NCBI GenBank assembly: GCA_963675655.1
Contig: OY776489.1
Span: 2,170,001 to 2,234,000, forward strand
Source: CAXXOK01 sp963675655
GTDB taxonomy: Bacteria; Bacillota; Clostridia; Christensenellales; Aristaeellaceae
Direction of reading: 5' to 3'
DNA: 64,000 nucleotides
A model generated the notes under the pieces. The model had not been told where the DNA came from. It saw only the letters and a list, made by a program, of their open reading frames with translations, and ran no database searches. Below, one piece after another: positions 16,406-23,893 of the stretch; position 1 is the stretch's first letter, and the number at the start of each line of letters is the position of its first letter. The position numbers and the translations under genes were made by a program.

Positions 16406-18463
16406 ATGCCTGTTCAAATCGCAAAACACGCCGGCTTTTGCATGGGTGTACGCCGTGCCGTAGTCGAAACCATGAAGGCTGCCGAGACCGAAACAAAAAT
16501 TGTTACGATCGGCGAATTGGTGCATAACCCGCTGGTGATATGCGATTTGGAAACCAGCGGCGTCCGGGCTGTTTCTTCTCCGGAAGAGGTGGAGGAAGGC
16601 ACGGTGATCATCCGCAGCCACGGTGTTACGCCGGAAATTTACCAGCGGCTTACGGCACGCGGATTAAAAACCATCGACTTAACATGCCCATTTGTTAATC
16701 GGCTGCATGATATTGTCGCCGGATACAGCCGGGACGGTAAGCCTGTTATTTTAGTCGGGCAGGCCGATCACCCGGAAGTGACCGGCACGATTGGTTGGTG
16801 CAAAGGTAAAGTTTTTACCGTAAGCGATCTGGACGAGGCGCGCGCATTGCCGCAAATGGAAGAAGCACTGGCGGTGAGCCAGACGACTTTTCCGCATGAG
16901 GCATGGGAAGCAATATTGCCGGTGCTGGCCGAAAAGGTGAAAGACCTTACGGTGGAAGATACCATTTGCACCGCGACGATCCTTCGCCAGAACGAGGCAC
17001 GCAAGCTGGCAAGTCAGGTGGATGCGATGCTGGTGGTGGGCGGCAAAAAAAGCGCCAACACCCGTAAGTTGTATGAGACTTGTAAGCGCATCTGCCCCAG
17101 AACCCTTTTGGTAGAGCGCGCGGCGGATATTCCGCCGGGCTTTGCAGATATACAGACAGAATCAATTGGGATCACTGCCGGTGCAAGCACGCCGGATTGG
17201 TCACTTAAGGAGGTTGCCACACGCATGACTGACAAGGAACAGATGGATCAGATGGTTTCCAGCGAGGAGGCAGACAAGAGCAGCTTCATGGCTGACGTGG
17301 AAGCCACACTGGTCAAGATCAGACCGGGGCAAACGGTTACCGGTACGGTAGTCCAGATTACGGACGATGAGGTTTGCGTCAATATCGGTTTTAAATCCGA
17401 TGGTCTGATTAAACGCGACGACCTGGTAACGGAGGATGTAAAACTGGGCGACGAGATCGAGGTCGAAGTCGTCAAAGTAAACGACGGCGAAGGAAACGTG
17501 CTTTTGTCCCAGCGGAATATCCTTACGCGTAAGGCTTATGAAGCGCTTGTCGAAAAGTACGAAAAGGGCGAATACGTCGAGGGCATCGGCAAAGAGGTTG
17601 TTAAAGGCGGCCTGATTTGCAACGTGGACGGCATTCGCGCGTTTGTACCTGCGTCGCAACTGTCCAACCGCTATGTGGAGAAGATCGGCGAGTTTGTTGG
17701 CCAGACGCTCAAACTGAAAATTATTGAGACGGACGACCAGAAACGCCGCATTGTCGCCAGCCGCAAAGCGGTTATTAAAGAAGAAGCTACAGCCCGCAAA
17801 GCGGAAATCTGGGAGAACCTCAAGGAAGGCGAAGTAATCAAAGGTATTGTTCGCCGCCTGACCGATTTTGGCGCCTTTGTCGATATCGGCGGTGTGGACG
17901 GCTTGATCCATGTAACGGATCTGAGCTGGGCGCACGTAAAGCATCCCTCTGAGATTGTGCATCCCGATCAGGAAGTGGATGTTAAAATCCTCAGCCTGGA
18001 CCCGGAGCGCGAGCGCATTCAACTCGGCCTCAAGCAATTGCAGCCCAAACCTTGGGATCTGGCGCCTGTTAAGTATCCCGAAGGGGCTACCGTTACCGGT
18101 AAAGTGGTGCGTATCACCACCTTTGGCGCATTTGTGGAGCTGGAGCCGGGCGTGGATGGCTTGGTTCACATCAGCCAGTGTGCGTTGACCCGCATTAACA
18201 AAGTGGAAGACGCCGTGAATGTTGGCGATGTTGTCAATGTGAAAGTTCTCAGCGTGGATCCGGAAGCCAAGCGTATCAGCCTGAGCATCCGCGCTCTGCT
18301 GGAAGAAGAACGCCATGCTGCCGCCGGTGAAGAAGAGGGCGCACAGCCGGCCGATGATAACGGCGAAGAAGCTGTAGCCGTGGACATTCAAGCCATTGGC
18401 GATCAGCTGGAGCAGGAAGCTTTGGAAGAAGACACGGCAAAGCCAGACACTGACGAAGCGTAA
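16406..18463 (+). CDS. ispH-rpsA: IspH – ribosomal protein S1 fusion
   Basis: The 685-residue protein has 4-hydroxy-3-methylbut-2-enyl diphosphate reductase (last MEP-pathway step, making IPP and DMAPP) at residues 1 to about 285. The three Fe-S cysteines are visible in AGFCMGVRRAV, DLTCPFVNRLH and TICTATILRQNEA. From about residue 300 follow four S1 RNA-binding repeats: IRPGQTVTGTVVQ, GEYVEGIGKEV, EGEVIKGIVRRLTDFGAFVDIGG and EGATVTGKVVRITTFGAFVELEPG. The tail is acidic. This fusion is well known in Clostridia. GGAGG lies 7 nt before the ATG. It follows cmk-plsC after 111 bp that hold an AT-rich inverted repeat. Confidence 0.97.
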   Translation: MPVQIAKHAGFCMGVRRAVVETMKAAETETKIVTIGELVHNPLVICDLETSGVRAVSSPEEVEEGTVIIRSHGVTPEIYQRLTARGLKTIDLTCPFVNRLHDIVAGYSRDGKPVILVGQADHPEVTGTIGWCKGKVFTVSDLDEARALPQMEEALAVSQTTFPHEAWEAILPVLAEKVKDLTVEDTICTATILRQNEARKLASQVDAMLVVGGKKSANTRKLYETCKRICPRTLLVERAADIPPGFADIQTESIGITAGASTPDWSLKEVATRMTDKEQMDQMVSSEEADKSSFMADVEATLVKIRPGQTVTGTVVQITDDEVCVNIGFKSDGLIKRDDLVTEDVKLGDEIEVEVVKVNDGEGNVLLSQRNILTRKAYEALVEKYEKGEYVEGIGKEVVKGGLICNVDGIRAFVPASQLSNRYVEKIGEFVGQTLKLKIIETDDQKRRIVASRKAVIKEEATARKAEIWENLKEGEVIKGIVRRLTDFGAFVDIGGVDGLIHVTDLSWAHVKHPSEIVHPDQEVDVKILSLDPERERIQLGLKQLQPKPWDLAPVKYPEGATVTGKVVRITTFGAFVELEPGVDGLVHISQCALTRINKVEDAVNVGDVVNVKVLSVDPEAKRISLSIRALLEEERHAAAGEEEGAQPADDNGEEAVAVDIQAIGDQLEQEALEEDTAKPDTDEA

Positions 18464-18484
18464 AAATTTATAAAAGCCGCCTTA

Positions 18485-18572
18485 CGTATGTTTCTCTTAA
18501 GCGGAAAACATACGCGAAAGGAAGGCATAGCAGAAAACGGCACGAGCGGGGGAAACCTCGCCGTGCCGCTTT
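18485..18572 (+). terminator. two hairpins after ispH-rpsA, the second terminator-like
   Basis: A 9-bp inverted repeat (18485-18493 with 18506-18514) is followed by a second hairpin, CGGCACG at 18538-18544 paired with 18562-18568, then CTTTTAT. The second probably ends the ispH-rpsA transcript. Confidence 0.6.
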
Positions 18573-18601
18573 TATACATACCGGTTGCGCAGTGTGTATG
18601 G

Positions 18602-18630
18602 TTGCGGCAACAAGTGGATCGTGCTACAAT
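18602..18630 (+). promoter_or_regulatory. predicted promoter of purC-capE-GNAT operon
   Basis: TTGCGG, 17 nt and TACAAT precede purC. The start of transcription would fall near 18637, directly in front of a small hairpin. Confidence 0.55.
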
Positions 18631-18639
18631 GAACACGCA

Positions 18640-18671
18640 TTACGGTATTCAGCAAGACCGTAAGGTTTTTT
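18640..18671 (+). terminator. terminator-like hairpin in the purC leader
   Basis: TTACGGT (18640-18646) pairs with ACCGTAA (18657-18663), followed by GG and six T. It begins at the predicted transcription start, so it is either a second terminator for ispH-rpsA readthrough or a 5' hairpin of the purC mRNA. Confidence 0.5.
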
Positions 18672-18705
18672 GAAAGACGCAGGCCGGGCTTGCGGGAGGA
18701 TGAGC

Positions 18706-19443
18706 ATGACACATATTGGGGAGACTATTACAGAAGGCAAAGGCAAACGGGTTTATGCAACGGAAAACCCGGATGAAGCTGTCGTATATTATAAGGATGA
18801 AGCGATTGCGTTTCATGGGTTGAAGCGCGGCCGCATTATCGGCAAGGGCGAAATCAACAACCGGATCTGCGAGTATCTTTTTACTTTACTCGCCGATAAC
18901 GGCGTGCCGAACCATTTTATCCGCCGTTTGGATGAACGCAGCTCGCTGGTGAAGCGTGTGCAGATCATCCCGGTGGTGGTAAAGGTGCGTAACATTGTTG
19001 CGGGGAGCCTTGCGCGCCGCACGGGCTACCCGGAAGGCACAAGGCTGAAAAACACGGTCATTGAATATTGTTTGAAGGATTCGGATTTGGATTATCCACT
19101 GATGAATTTAAGCCATATCACAGCGATGGGCTTGGCAACCAAAGAAGAAATTGCAACGATGGAGAAAATTGCGCTTCGCGTGAACGAGATTCTCATCGGG
19201 GTGCTGCGCGACAGCGATATTGAGCTGATTGATTTTAAATTGGAATTCGGACGCTTCCATGGGGATGTGCTTTTGGCGGACGAAATTTCTCCCGATACAT
19301 GCCGTTTCTGGGATGCCAGCACGCATGAACCGCTGGATATTGACCGTTTTCGTCATGACATGGGCGATGTGGAAGACGCCTACCGCGAGGTACTGCACCG
19401 CCTGACGGGGTGTGTTTTTAAAAGCAGCGAGGAGGACGCTTGA
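18706..19443 (+). CDS. purC: phosphoribosylaminoimidazole-succinocarboxamide synthase (SAICAR synthetase)
   Basis: PurC condenses CAIR with aspartate using ATP in purine synthesis. The 245-residue protein shows GKGKRVYATENPDEAVVYYKDEA at the ATP site. PVVVKVRNIVAGSLARRTGYPEG is the SAICAR signature 1 region, and ELIDFKLEFGRFHGDVLLADEISPDTCRFWD is signature 2. The ATG at 18706 has GGGAGG 6 nt upstream; another ATG at 18700 would abut the ribosome site. No other pur gene is adjacent. Instead a capsule-type dehydratase starts 1 bp after the stop codon, so purC is co-transcribed with a nucleotide-sugar gene. Confidence 0.97.
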   Translation: MTHIGETITEGKGKRVYATENPDEAVVYYKDEAIAFHGLKRGRIIGKGEINNRICEYLFTLLADNGVPNHFIRRLDERSSLVKRVQIIPVVVKVRNIVAGSLARRTGYPEGTRLKNTVIEYCLKDSDLDYPLMNLSHITAMGLATKEEIATMEKIALRVNEILIGVLRDSDIELIDFKLEFGRFHGDVLLADEISPDTCRFWDASTHEPLDIDRFRHDMGDVEDAYREVLHRLTGCVFKSSEEDA

Positions 19444-19444
19444 C

Positions 19445-20464
19445 GTGTTTGAAGGCAAGACACTGATGATTACTGGTGGAACAGGTTCGTTTGGCGAAGC
19501 GGTGCTGAACCGCTTTTTACATACAGATATTAAAGAAATTCGCATCTTCAGCCGTGATGAAAAAAAGCAGGATGATATGCGCCACCGGTATCAGACAGAT
19601 AAAATTAAATACTATATCGGCGACGTGCGGGAAAAGGATTCCGTTACCGGCGCACTATATAATGTAGATTATCTGTTTCATGCCGCAGCGCTTAAGGAAG
19701 TACCTTCCTGTGAGTTTTTCCCCATAGAGGCGGTAAAAACTAATATTTTGGGTACGGATAACGTACTTTCAGCCTGTATTGAGCAGGGCGTTAAAAAGGT
19801 GATTTGCCTTTCTACGGACAAGGCAGCTTACCCGGTTAATGCGATGGGCACATCCAAAGCGATGATGGAGAAAGTGTTTGTTGCCCGTTCCCGCAGCGTA
19901 TCGCCGGAGAATACATTGATTTGCGGCACGCGCTACGGAAACGTGATGTGCTCCCGCGGCTCGGTGATTCCGCTATTTATCAGCCAGTTAAAAGCGGGGA
20001 AACCCTTAACGGTTACAGACCCCGCGATGACACGCTTCATCATGAGCCTGGAAGAGGCTGTGGAATTAGTGATTTTTGCGTTTCAAAATGCGCAGAGCGG
20101 AGATATTTTAGTGAAAAAATCACCTGCCTGCACAACGGGGGTATTGGCGGAAGCAGTAAAACGCGTTTTCCATTCCGATGTGCCTACGCGTGTCATTGGT
20201 ATCCGGCATGGGGAGAAAATGTACGAAACCTTGCTGACCAATGAAGAATGCACGCATGCAATCGACATGGGTGATTTTTACCGGGTACCGGCTGATACCC
20301 GTGATTTGAATTATGACAAGTACTTCGTGGAGGGCAATGTAGAGCGCAATACGCTGACCGAGTTTAACAGCAGCAATACGGAACTGCTAACAGTTGAGCA
20401 GGTAATGGAGAAGCTGCTTGCGCTTTCCTATATACAGCAGGAACTGGCAAACTGGAGGCAATAA
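19445..20464 (+). CDS. capE: UDP-GlcNAc 4,6-dehydratase, CapE type
   Basis: The 339-residue protein closely resembles Staphylococcus CapE, which converts UDP-GlcNAc to a 4-keto-6-deoxy sugar on the way to UDP-L-FucNAc. It has the NAD motif GGTGSFG, then EIRIFSRDEKKQDDMRHRY, YIGDVREKDSV, FHAAALKEVPSCEFFPIEAVKTN, CLSTDKAAYPVNAMGTSKA and GTRYGNVMCSRGSVIPLF. As in CapE/FlaA1-type proteins, the classical YxxxK is replaced by an MxxxK pair (MGTSK). The start is GTG, with GAGGAGG 9 nt upstream and purC ending 1 bp before. No CapF-type reductase is in the window; the epimerase at 1-688 might act later in the route. Its separation from the 1-7 kb cluster is notable. Confidence 0.93.
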   Translation: MFEGKTLMITGGTGSFGEAVLNRFLHTDIKEIRIFSRDEKKQDDMRHRYQTDKIKYYIGDVREKDSVTGALYNVDYLFHAAALKEVPSCEFFPIEAVKTNILGTDNVLSACIEQGVKKVICLSTDKAAYPVNAMGTSKAMMEKVFVARSRSVSPENTLICGTRYGNVMCSRGSVIPLFISQLKAGKPLTVTDPAMTRFIMSLEEAVELVIFAFQNAQSGDILVKKSPACTTGVLAEAVKRVFHSDVPTRVIGIRHGEKMYETLLTNEECTHAIDMGDFYRVPADTRDLNYDKYFVEGNVERNTLTEFNSSNTELLTVEQVMEKLLALSYIQQELANWRQ

Positions 20465-20465
20465 A

Positions 20466-21245
20466 GTGGAAATTTACCGGGTGACAGAGATGGCGGCGAT
20501 TGCCCCGCTGTTTTCAGGCAGCGACGATACCCTGATCACCTCCACGCTGGCAGGCTGCACGGGTGTAGCGTATGCGGATCAAGCGCTTACAACCGCGATG
20601 ATTGTGAATGGGGATTTTGCTTTCTCCGCGGGCGATGCAACCGGAGAGGCGGCAGATATGCTGATGCGGAAAGTTCCCCCTATGCATTCGCCGGACAAAC
20701 TGTTATTTACGCCGCCGGATGCTGCGTGGGAACGGCTTGTGCGAAACATATGGGGAAAGCAAGCCGTTGAGAGTAAGCGATTTTCGTTTCACCGGAATGC
20801 TGCGGGATTTAACAGCGCGAAGCTTACCTGCCTGCAGGAGAGCCTTCCGGCAGGATACCGTCTTGCGCAGATGGACGGACACCTGTACCGGCAAGCTTAT
20901 GCTCATGAGTGGTCGCGCGATCTGGTTAGCCTGTTTCAAAATGAGGCGGACTATCTGGCGCGTGGGATAGGCGTTGCTGTATTACAAGGTGACGATTTGG
21001 TTGCAGGCGCTTCCTCCTATGCCGTATTTCCTGGCGGTATTGAGATTGAGATTGATACGCGGGCGGACAAGCGAGGCATGGGGCTGGCAACCGCTTGTGG
21101 GGCAGCGCTGATTCTGCTGTGTCTGGAACGTGGATTGTACCCCAACTGGGATGCAGCCAATCCGGTTTCCGCTTCGTTGGCGAAGAAATTTGGCTATATA
21201 CCGAAAAGCACTTACTCTGTTTACGAAATCGCCCTTACCCTGTGA
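20466..21245 (+). CDS. GNAT-family acetyltransferase
   Basis: The 259-residue protein fits the GNAT acetyltransferase group related to ZmaR. The C-terminal half holds the acetyl-CoA-binding fold: GIEIEIDTRADKRGMGLATACGAALILLCLERGLYPNWDAANPVSASLAKKFGY, with R/KGMGLA at the pyrophosphate loop. The N-terminal half is family-specific and gives no substrate. A GTG at 20466 is the likely start, as GGAGG lies 7 nt upstream and capE ends 1 bp before. Being last in the purC-capE-GNAT unit, it could acetylate an amino sugar made via CapE, but that is conjecture. A terminator follows at 21267-21300. Confidence 0.82.
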   Translation: MEIYRVTEMAAIAPLFSGSDDTLITSTLAGCTGVAYADQALTTAMIVNGDFAFSAGDATGEAADMLMRKVPPMHSPDKLLFTPPDAAWERLVRNIWGKQAVESKRFSFHRNAAGFNSAKLTCLQESLPAGYRLAQMDGHLYRQAYAHEWSRDLVSLFQNEADYLARGIGVAVLQGDDLVAGASSYAVFPGGIEIEIDTRADKRGMGLATACGAALILLCLERGLYPNWDAANPVSASLAKKFGYIPKSTYSVYEIALTL

Positions 21246-21266
21246 CGATTCCCCGGATGATAACGT

Positions 21267-21300
21267 GCAAAGGCGCATGGCTGAGGCTTTGCGCTTTTTT
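21267..21300 (+). terminator. intrinsic terminator after GNAT gene
   Basis: GCAAAG (21267-21272) pairs with CTTTGC (21287-21292), followed shortly by six T. It closes the purC-capE-GNAT unit. Confidence 0.65.
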
Positions 21301-21546
21301 GTTTGAGTGTTTTTTCATTCAGGAGAAAGAAGAAGAACAGCAGCGCGTTTGCATTGGCTGGCAACCAAACGCGCCGGAAATGATAAGCTTGAAAAAAACA
21401 TTGAAAATACCATGAAAATTGTCAAAAAACTAACGGGCAAGCAGGAAAACAGGGGGTACCCGCAGAATGATTAGAAACGGGAAAGAATTGAGCTTTTTCA
21501 ATCCTCTCCGATATGACAGGATTCATCCGATGGAAGGAGAACGGAA
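21301..21546 (+). promoter_or_regulatory. leader region of the decarboxylase operon
   Basis: This gene-free stretch precedes the decarboxylase operon. It holds a perfect 9-bp inverted repeat, GCGCGTTTG ... CAAACGCGC, around 21340-21372, with an internal TTGG/CCAA pairing. It also has several A-rich tracts with TTGAAA-like hexamers around 21390-21420. I cannot assign a single convincing promoter. The inverted repeat may be an operator or an mRNA hairpin. Confidence 0.4.
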
Positions 21547-23019
21547 ATGCAGAACTCTCAAGACCTTACTAAGGTACAGGCGTTTCGCGATGCCTTGAAC
21601 GCGGGCGATGAGAAACGTCTCAAAGCACAGCGCGATGCCGGTAAGCTGACGGCGCGTGAGCGTATCGAGAAGCTTGTGGATGCGGGTAGCTTCGTGGAAC
21701 TGTTCGCCCTCGTCAGTGAGAATGACGAGGCCGCGGGCGTAGTAACCGGATATGCGACGCTTGAGCAGCGGCCGGTGTATCTGTTCGCGCAGGATTTCAC
21801 GGTACACGGCGGTGCCATGGGCAAAATGCAGGCGCAAAAGATCAACAAATTGCTGGATATGGCACTGAAAACGGGGGCTCCCGTGCTGGCGCTTTGCGAC
21901 AGCGCTGGTGTGCGGATTGACGAAGGCGCTGCTGCGATGAACGCCTATGCGGAAATTTACCGCAATATGGCGCGACTCAGCGGTGTATGCCCGATGGTTG
22001 CGGTGGTGCTTGGCCCCTGCATCGGCGGCGCGGCGTTGATTGCCCAGCTGGCGGATGTAAGCATCATGGCCAAGAATGTTGGTTCCATGATGGTCTTTGG
22101 CCCGCAGGTACTGGCTGCCATGAACGGCATGGACGTAAAAGTAGAAGCAGTTGGCGGCGCGGACATGATGGCTGCGCAGGGCGCCTGCTCGCTGGTGGCG
22201 GCAGACGAAGCCGAAGCGCTGGCGATGGCTGCCAAAGTGCTGGCTCTGCTGCCCGGCTGCAATGCTGAGGATGCGGAGATTGCAGAAAGCGACGATTTGA
22301 ACCGTCTGCTCTCCGGTGTGGATGCAGCGGATGTGACTGCGCTGCTTTCGCAGCTTTTTGACGCGGGCACGATGGTTGAACTGAAAAGTGCGTATGAGAC
22401 CGGTATCCGTACCGCTATGGGCCGTATCGCCGGTCATTCTGTCGGCGTTGTAGCGACCCAGGAGGGTACGCTGTCCGCCGGTGCGCTGCAAAAAGCCGCG
22501 CGGTTTGTGCACTTTATGGATTGCTTCAATCTCCCTGTAATCAGTCTGGTAAATACCAGCGGCGTAAAAGTAGATAAGCTGGATAACCAGAGCTGGCTGA
22601 TGAACGCGCAGAGCCAGATGCTCTATGCATATGCTACGGCAACCGTGCCTAAGCTGTGCGTGATTACCGGCAGCGCAATCGGACAGGCTTACATTGCAAT
22701 GGGCGGCAAGGCGAATGCCGATGTTACCTATGCGTGGCCCGGCGCGGTTGTAAGTGCCCTGACCCCTGAAGCGGCTGTTGCCGTTTTATACGCCGACGAG
22801 GTAAAGGCGGATAAGGCTTCGCCCGCGGATGCGCGTGCCAAGTATGCCGAAGACTACATTGAGAAAGTTGCCGGCGCGGTGAACGCTGCTAAAGCAGGCC
22901 TTGTTGACGATGTAATTGATCCCGCCCAAACACGCAAACTGTTGGCTTCCGGGATTGAAATGCTGTTTAGCAAACGTGACAGTAACCCCGCCAAGAAGCA
23001 TGGTAACATGCCCCTGTAA
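21547..23019 (+). CDS. mmdA: carboxyltransferase subunit (MmdA / transcarboxylase 12S family)
   Basis: The 490-residue protein is a crotonase-fold acyl-CoA carboxyltransferase. It shows GKLTARERIEKLVDAGSFVEL, YLFAQDFTVHGGAMGKMQAQKINKLLD, LCDSAGVRIDEG, GPCIGGAALIAQLADVSIMAKN in the first half and LVNTSGVKVDKLDNQ and ITGSAIGQAYIAMGGKANADVTYAWPGAVVSALTPEAA in the second. Family members move carboxyl groups between acyl-CoA and biotin (methylmalonyl-CoA, glutaconyl-CoA or propionyl-CoA). With the pump subunits behind it, it probably serves as the decarboxylating alpha subunit. AAGGAGA lies 8 nt upstream of the ATG. The exact acyl-CoA cannot be read from sequence. Confidence 0.9.
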   Translation: MQNSQDLTKVQAFRDALNAGDEKRLKAQRDAGKLTARERIEKLVDAGSFVELFALVSENDEAAGVVTGYATLEQRPVYLFAQDFTVHGGAMGKMQAQKINKLLDMALKTGAPVLALCDSAGVRIDEGAAAMNAYAEIYRNMARLSGVCPMVAVVLGPCIGGAALIAQLADVSIMAKNVGSMMVFGPQVLAAMNGMDVKVEAVGGADMMAAQGACSLVAADEAEALAMAAKVLALLPGCNAEDAEIAESDDLNRLLSGVDAADVTALLSQLFDAGTMVELKSAYETGIRTAMGRIAGHSVGVVATQEGTLSAGALQKAARFVHFMDCFNLPVISLVNTSGVKVDKLDNQSWLMNAQSQMLYAYATATVPKLCVITGSAIGQAYIAMGGKANADVTYAWPGAVVSALTPEAAVAVLYADEVKADKASPADARAKYAEDYIEKVAGAVNAAKAGLVDDVIDPAQTRKLLASGIEMLFSKRDSNPAKKHGNMPL

Positions 23020-23040
23020 GACGTGAAAGGAAGGTAGAAG

Positions 23041-23385
23041 ATGAACGAATTAGTATTCGGCCTTTCCGTAGCGGCAATCGGGATTGCGGTCGTTTTTGCG
23101 GGTCTGGTATTATTGATCTTTTGCGTAAAGCTGATCACGCTGATCTCCACTGAACGCAAGGTAAAACAGCAGGCGGCGCCTGTTGTGGCAGAGCCAGTGG
23201 AAGCCCCGGTTATAGAGGAAGTGCCGCAGGGCATTGCCCCCGAAACTATCGCTGCCATTACCGCTGCGATTGCAGCAGTATGGGAAGGCGATACCGGCTT
23301 TGTGGTTCGGCGTGTCCGCCGTGTGCATAATGCGGCTGCGTGGAATCGCGCCGGGCGTGAGGATCAGGTATACAGCCGTATGTAA
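23041..23385 (+). CDS. oadG: OadG-family gamma/delta subunit of Na+-translocating decarboxylase
   Basis: The 114-residue protein has one N-terminal membrane helix (about residues 6-30, LSVAAIGIAVVFAGLVLLIFCVKLI), a linker rich in Pro, Glu and Val, and a soluble C-terminal tail. This is the OadG/MmdD layout: the helix anchors the complex to the membrane while the tail binds the carboxyltransferase. The tail (ETIAAITAAIAAVWEGDTGFVVRRVRRVHN...WNRAGREDQVYSRM) is typical of clostridial homologues. It starts 21 bp after the carboxyltransferase gene, with GGAAGG ahead of the ATG. Confidence 0.88.
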   Translation: MNELVFGLSVAAIGIAVVFAGLVLLIFCVKLITLISTERKVKQQAAPVVAEPVEAPVIEEVPQGIAPETIAAITAAIAAVWEGDTGFVVRRVRRVHNAAAWNRAGREDQVYSRM

Positions 23386-23456
23386 ATTTACCGCGGTTTT
23401 CTGCGGATGGACTATTTTCGTTAAACCATTGTAATAACACAAGGAGGTACTCCCTT

Positions 23457-23849
23457 ATGCGTACATTCAATATTACCGTTAACGGCATTGGATATCAGGT
23501 TTCCGTTGAGGAAGTCGCCGCTGGTGCTGCTGCACCCGCGGTTACCGCTGCGCCCGTAGCCGCTCCCGTTGCCCCTGTTGCAGCACCTGCGGCTGCTCCC
23601 GCTGCCGCCCCGAAAGCTGCTGCTGCGGTTGCCGGTGGCGAAAAAATCAGCTCCCCGATGCCGGGCACCATTCTGGATATCAAATGTGCTGCCGGCGACA
23701 CTGTGAAAAAGGGCGCTGTATTGCTGATTCTGGAAGCAATGAAGATGGAAAACGAGATTGTTGCCCCTTCCGATGGCACAGTGAAGCAGGTTTTGGTCAA
23801 CAAAGGCGCTTCCGTCAACAGTGGCGATGTGCTGGTCGTAATCGGCTGA
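23457..23849 (+). CDS. mmdC: biotin carrier protein (acetyl/propionyl/oxaloacetate decarboxylase type)
   Basis: The 130-residue protein is a biotin carboxyl carrier. Residues 1 to about 18 (MRTFNITVNGIGYQVSVEE) form a small strand-rich domain. A flexible Ala/Pro linker spans about 20-60, and the biotinyl domain runs from about 62: ISSPMPGTILDIKCAAGDTVKKGAVLLILEAMKMENEI. Biotin is attached to the Lys of the MKM motif. The carrier shuttles CO2 between the carboxyltransferase(s) and the membrane beta subunit. AAGGAGG lies about 9 nt before the ATG. It resembles the 1.3S subunit of propionibacterial transcarboxylase. Confidence 0.95.
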   Translation: MRTFNITVNGIGYQVSVEEVAAGAAAPAVTAAPVAAPVAPVAAPAAAPAAAPKAAAAVAGGEKISSPMPGTILDIKCAAGDTVKKGAVLLILEAMKMENEIVAPSDGTVKQVLVNKGASVNSGDVLVVIG

Positions 23850-23893
23850 CACCATCGCTCTCCAACAATTAAAAAAGGAGTTGATGGACGACC

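Noticed and set aside
17201..18391. A 396-codon open frame antisense to the S1 domains of ispH-rpsA
   Set aside because: It lies wholly opposite a well-conserved gene, has no ribosome site, and its protein is rich in Phe, His and Asn in the way expected from reading a GC-skewed gene backwards.
21523..22512. A 329-codon open frame antisense to the carboxyltransferase gene
   Set aside because: It is a shadow of the codon bias of the real gene, with no family resemblance and no start signal.
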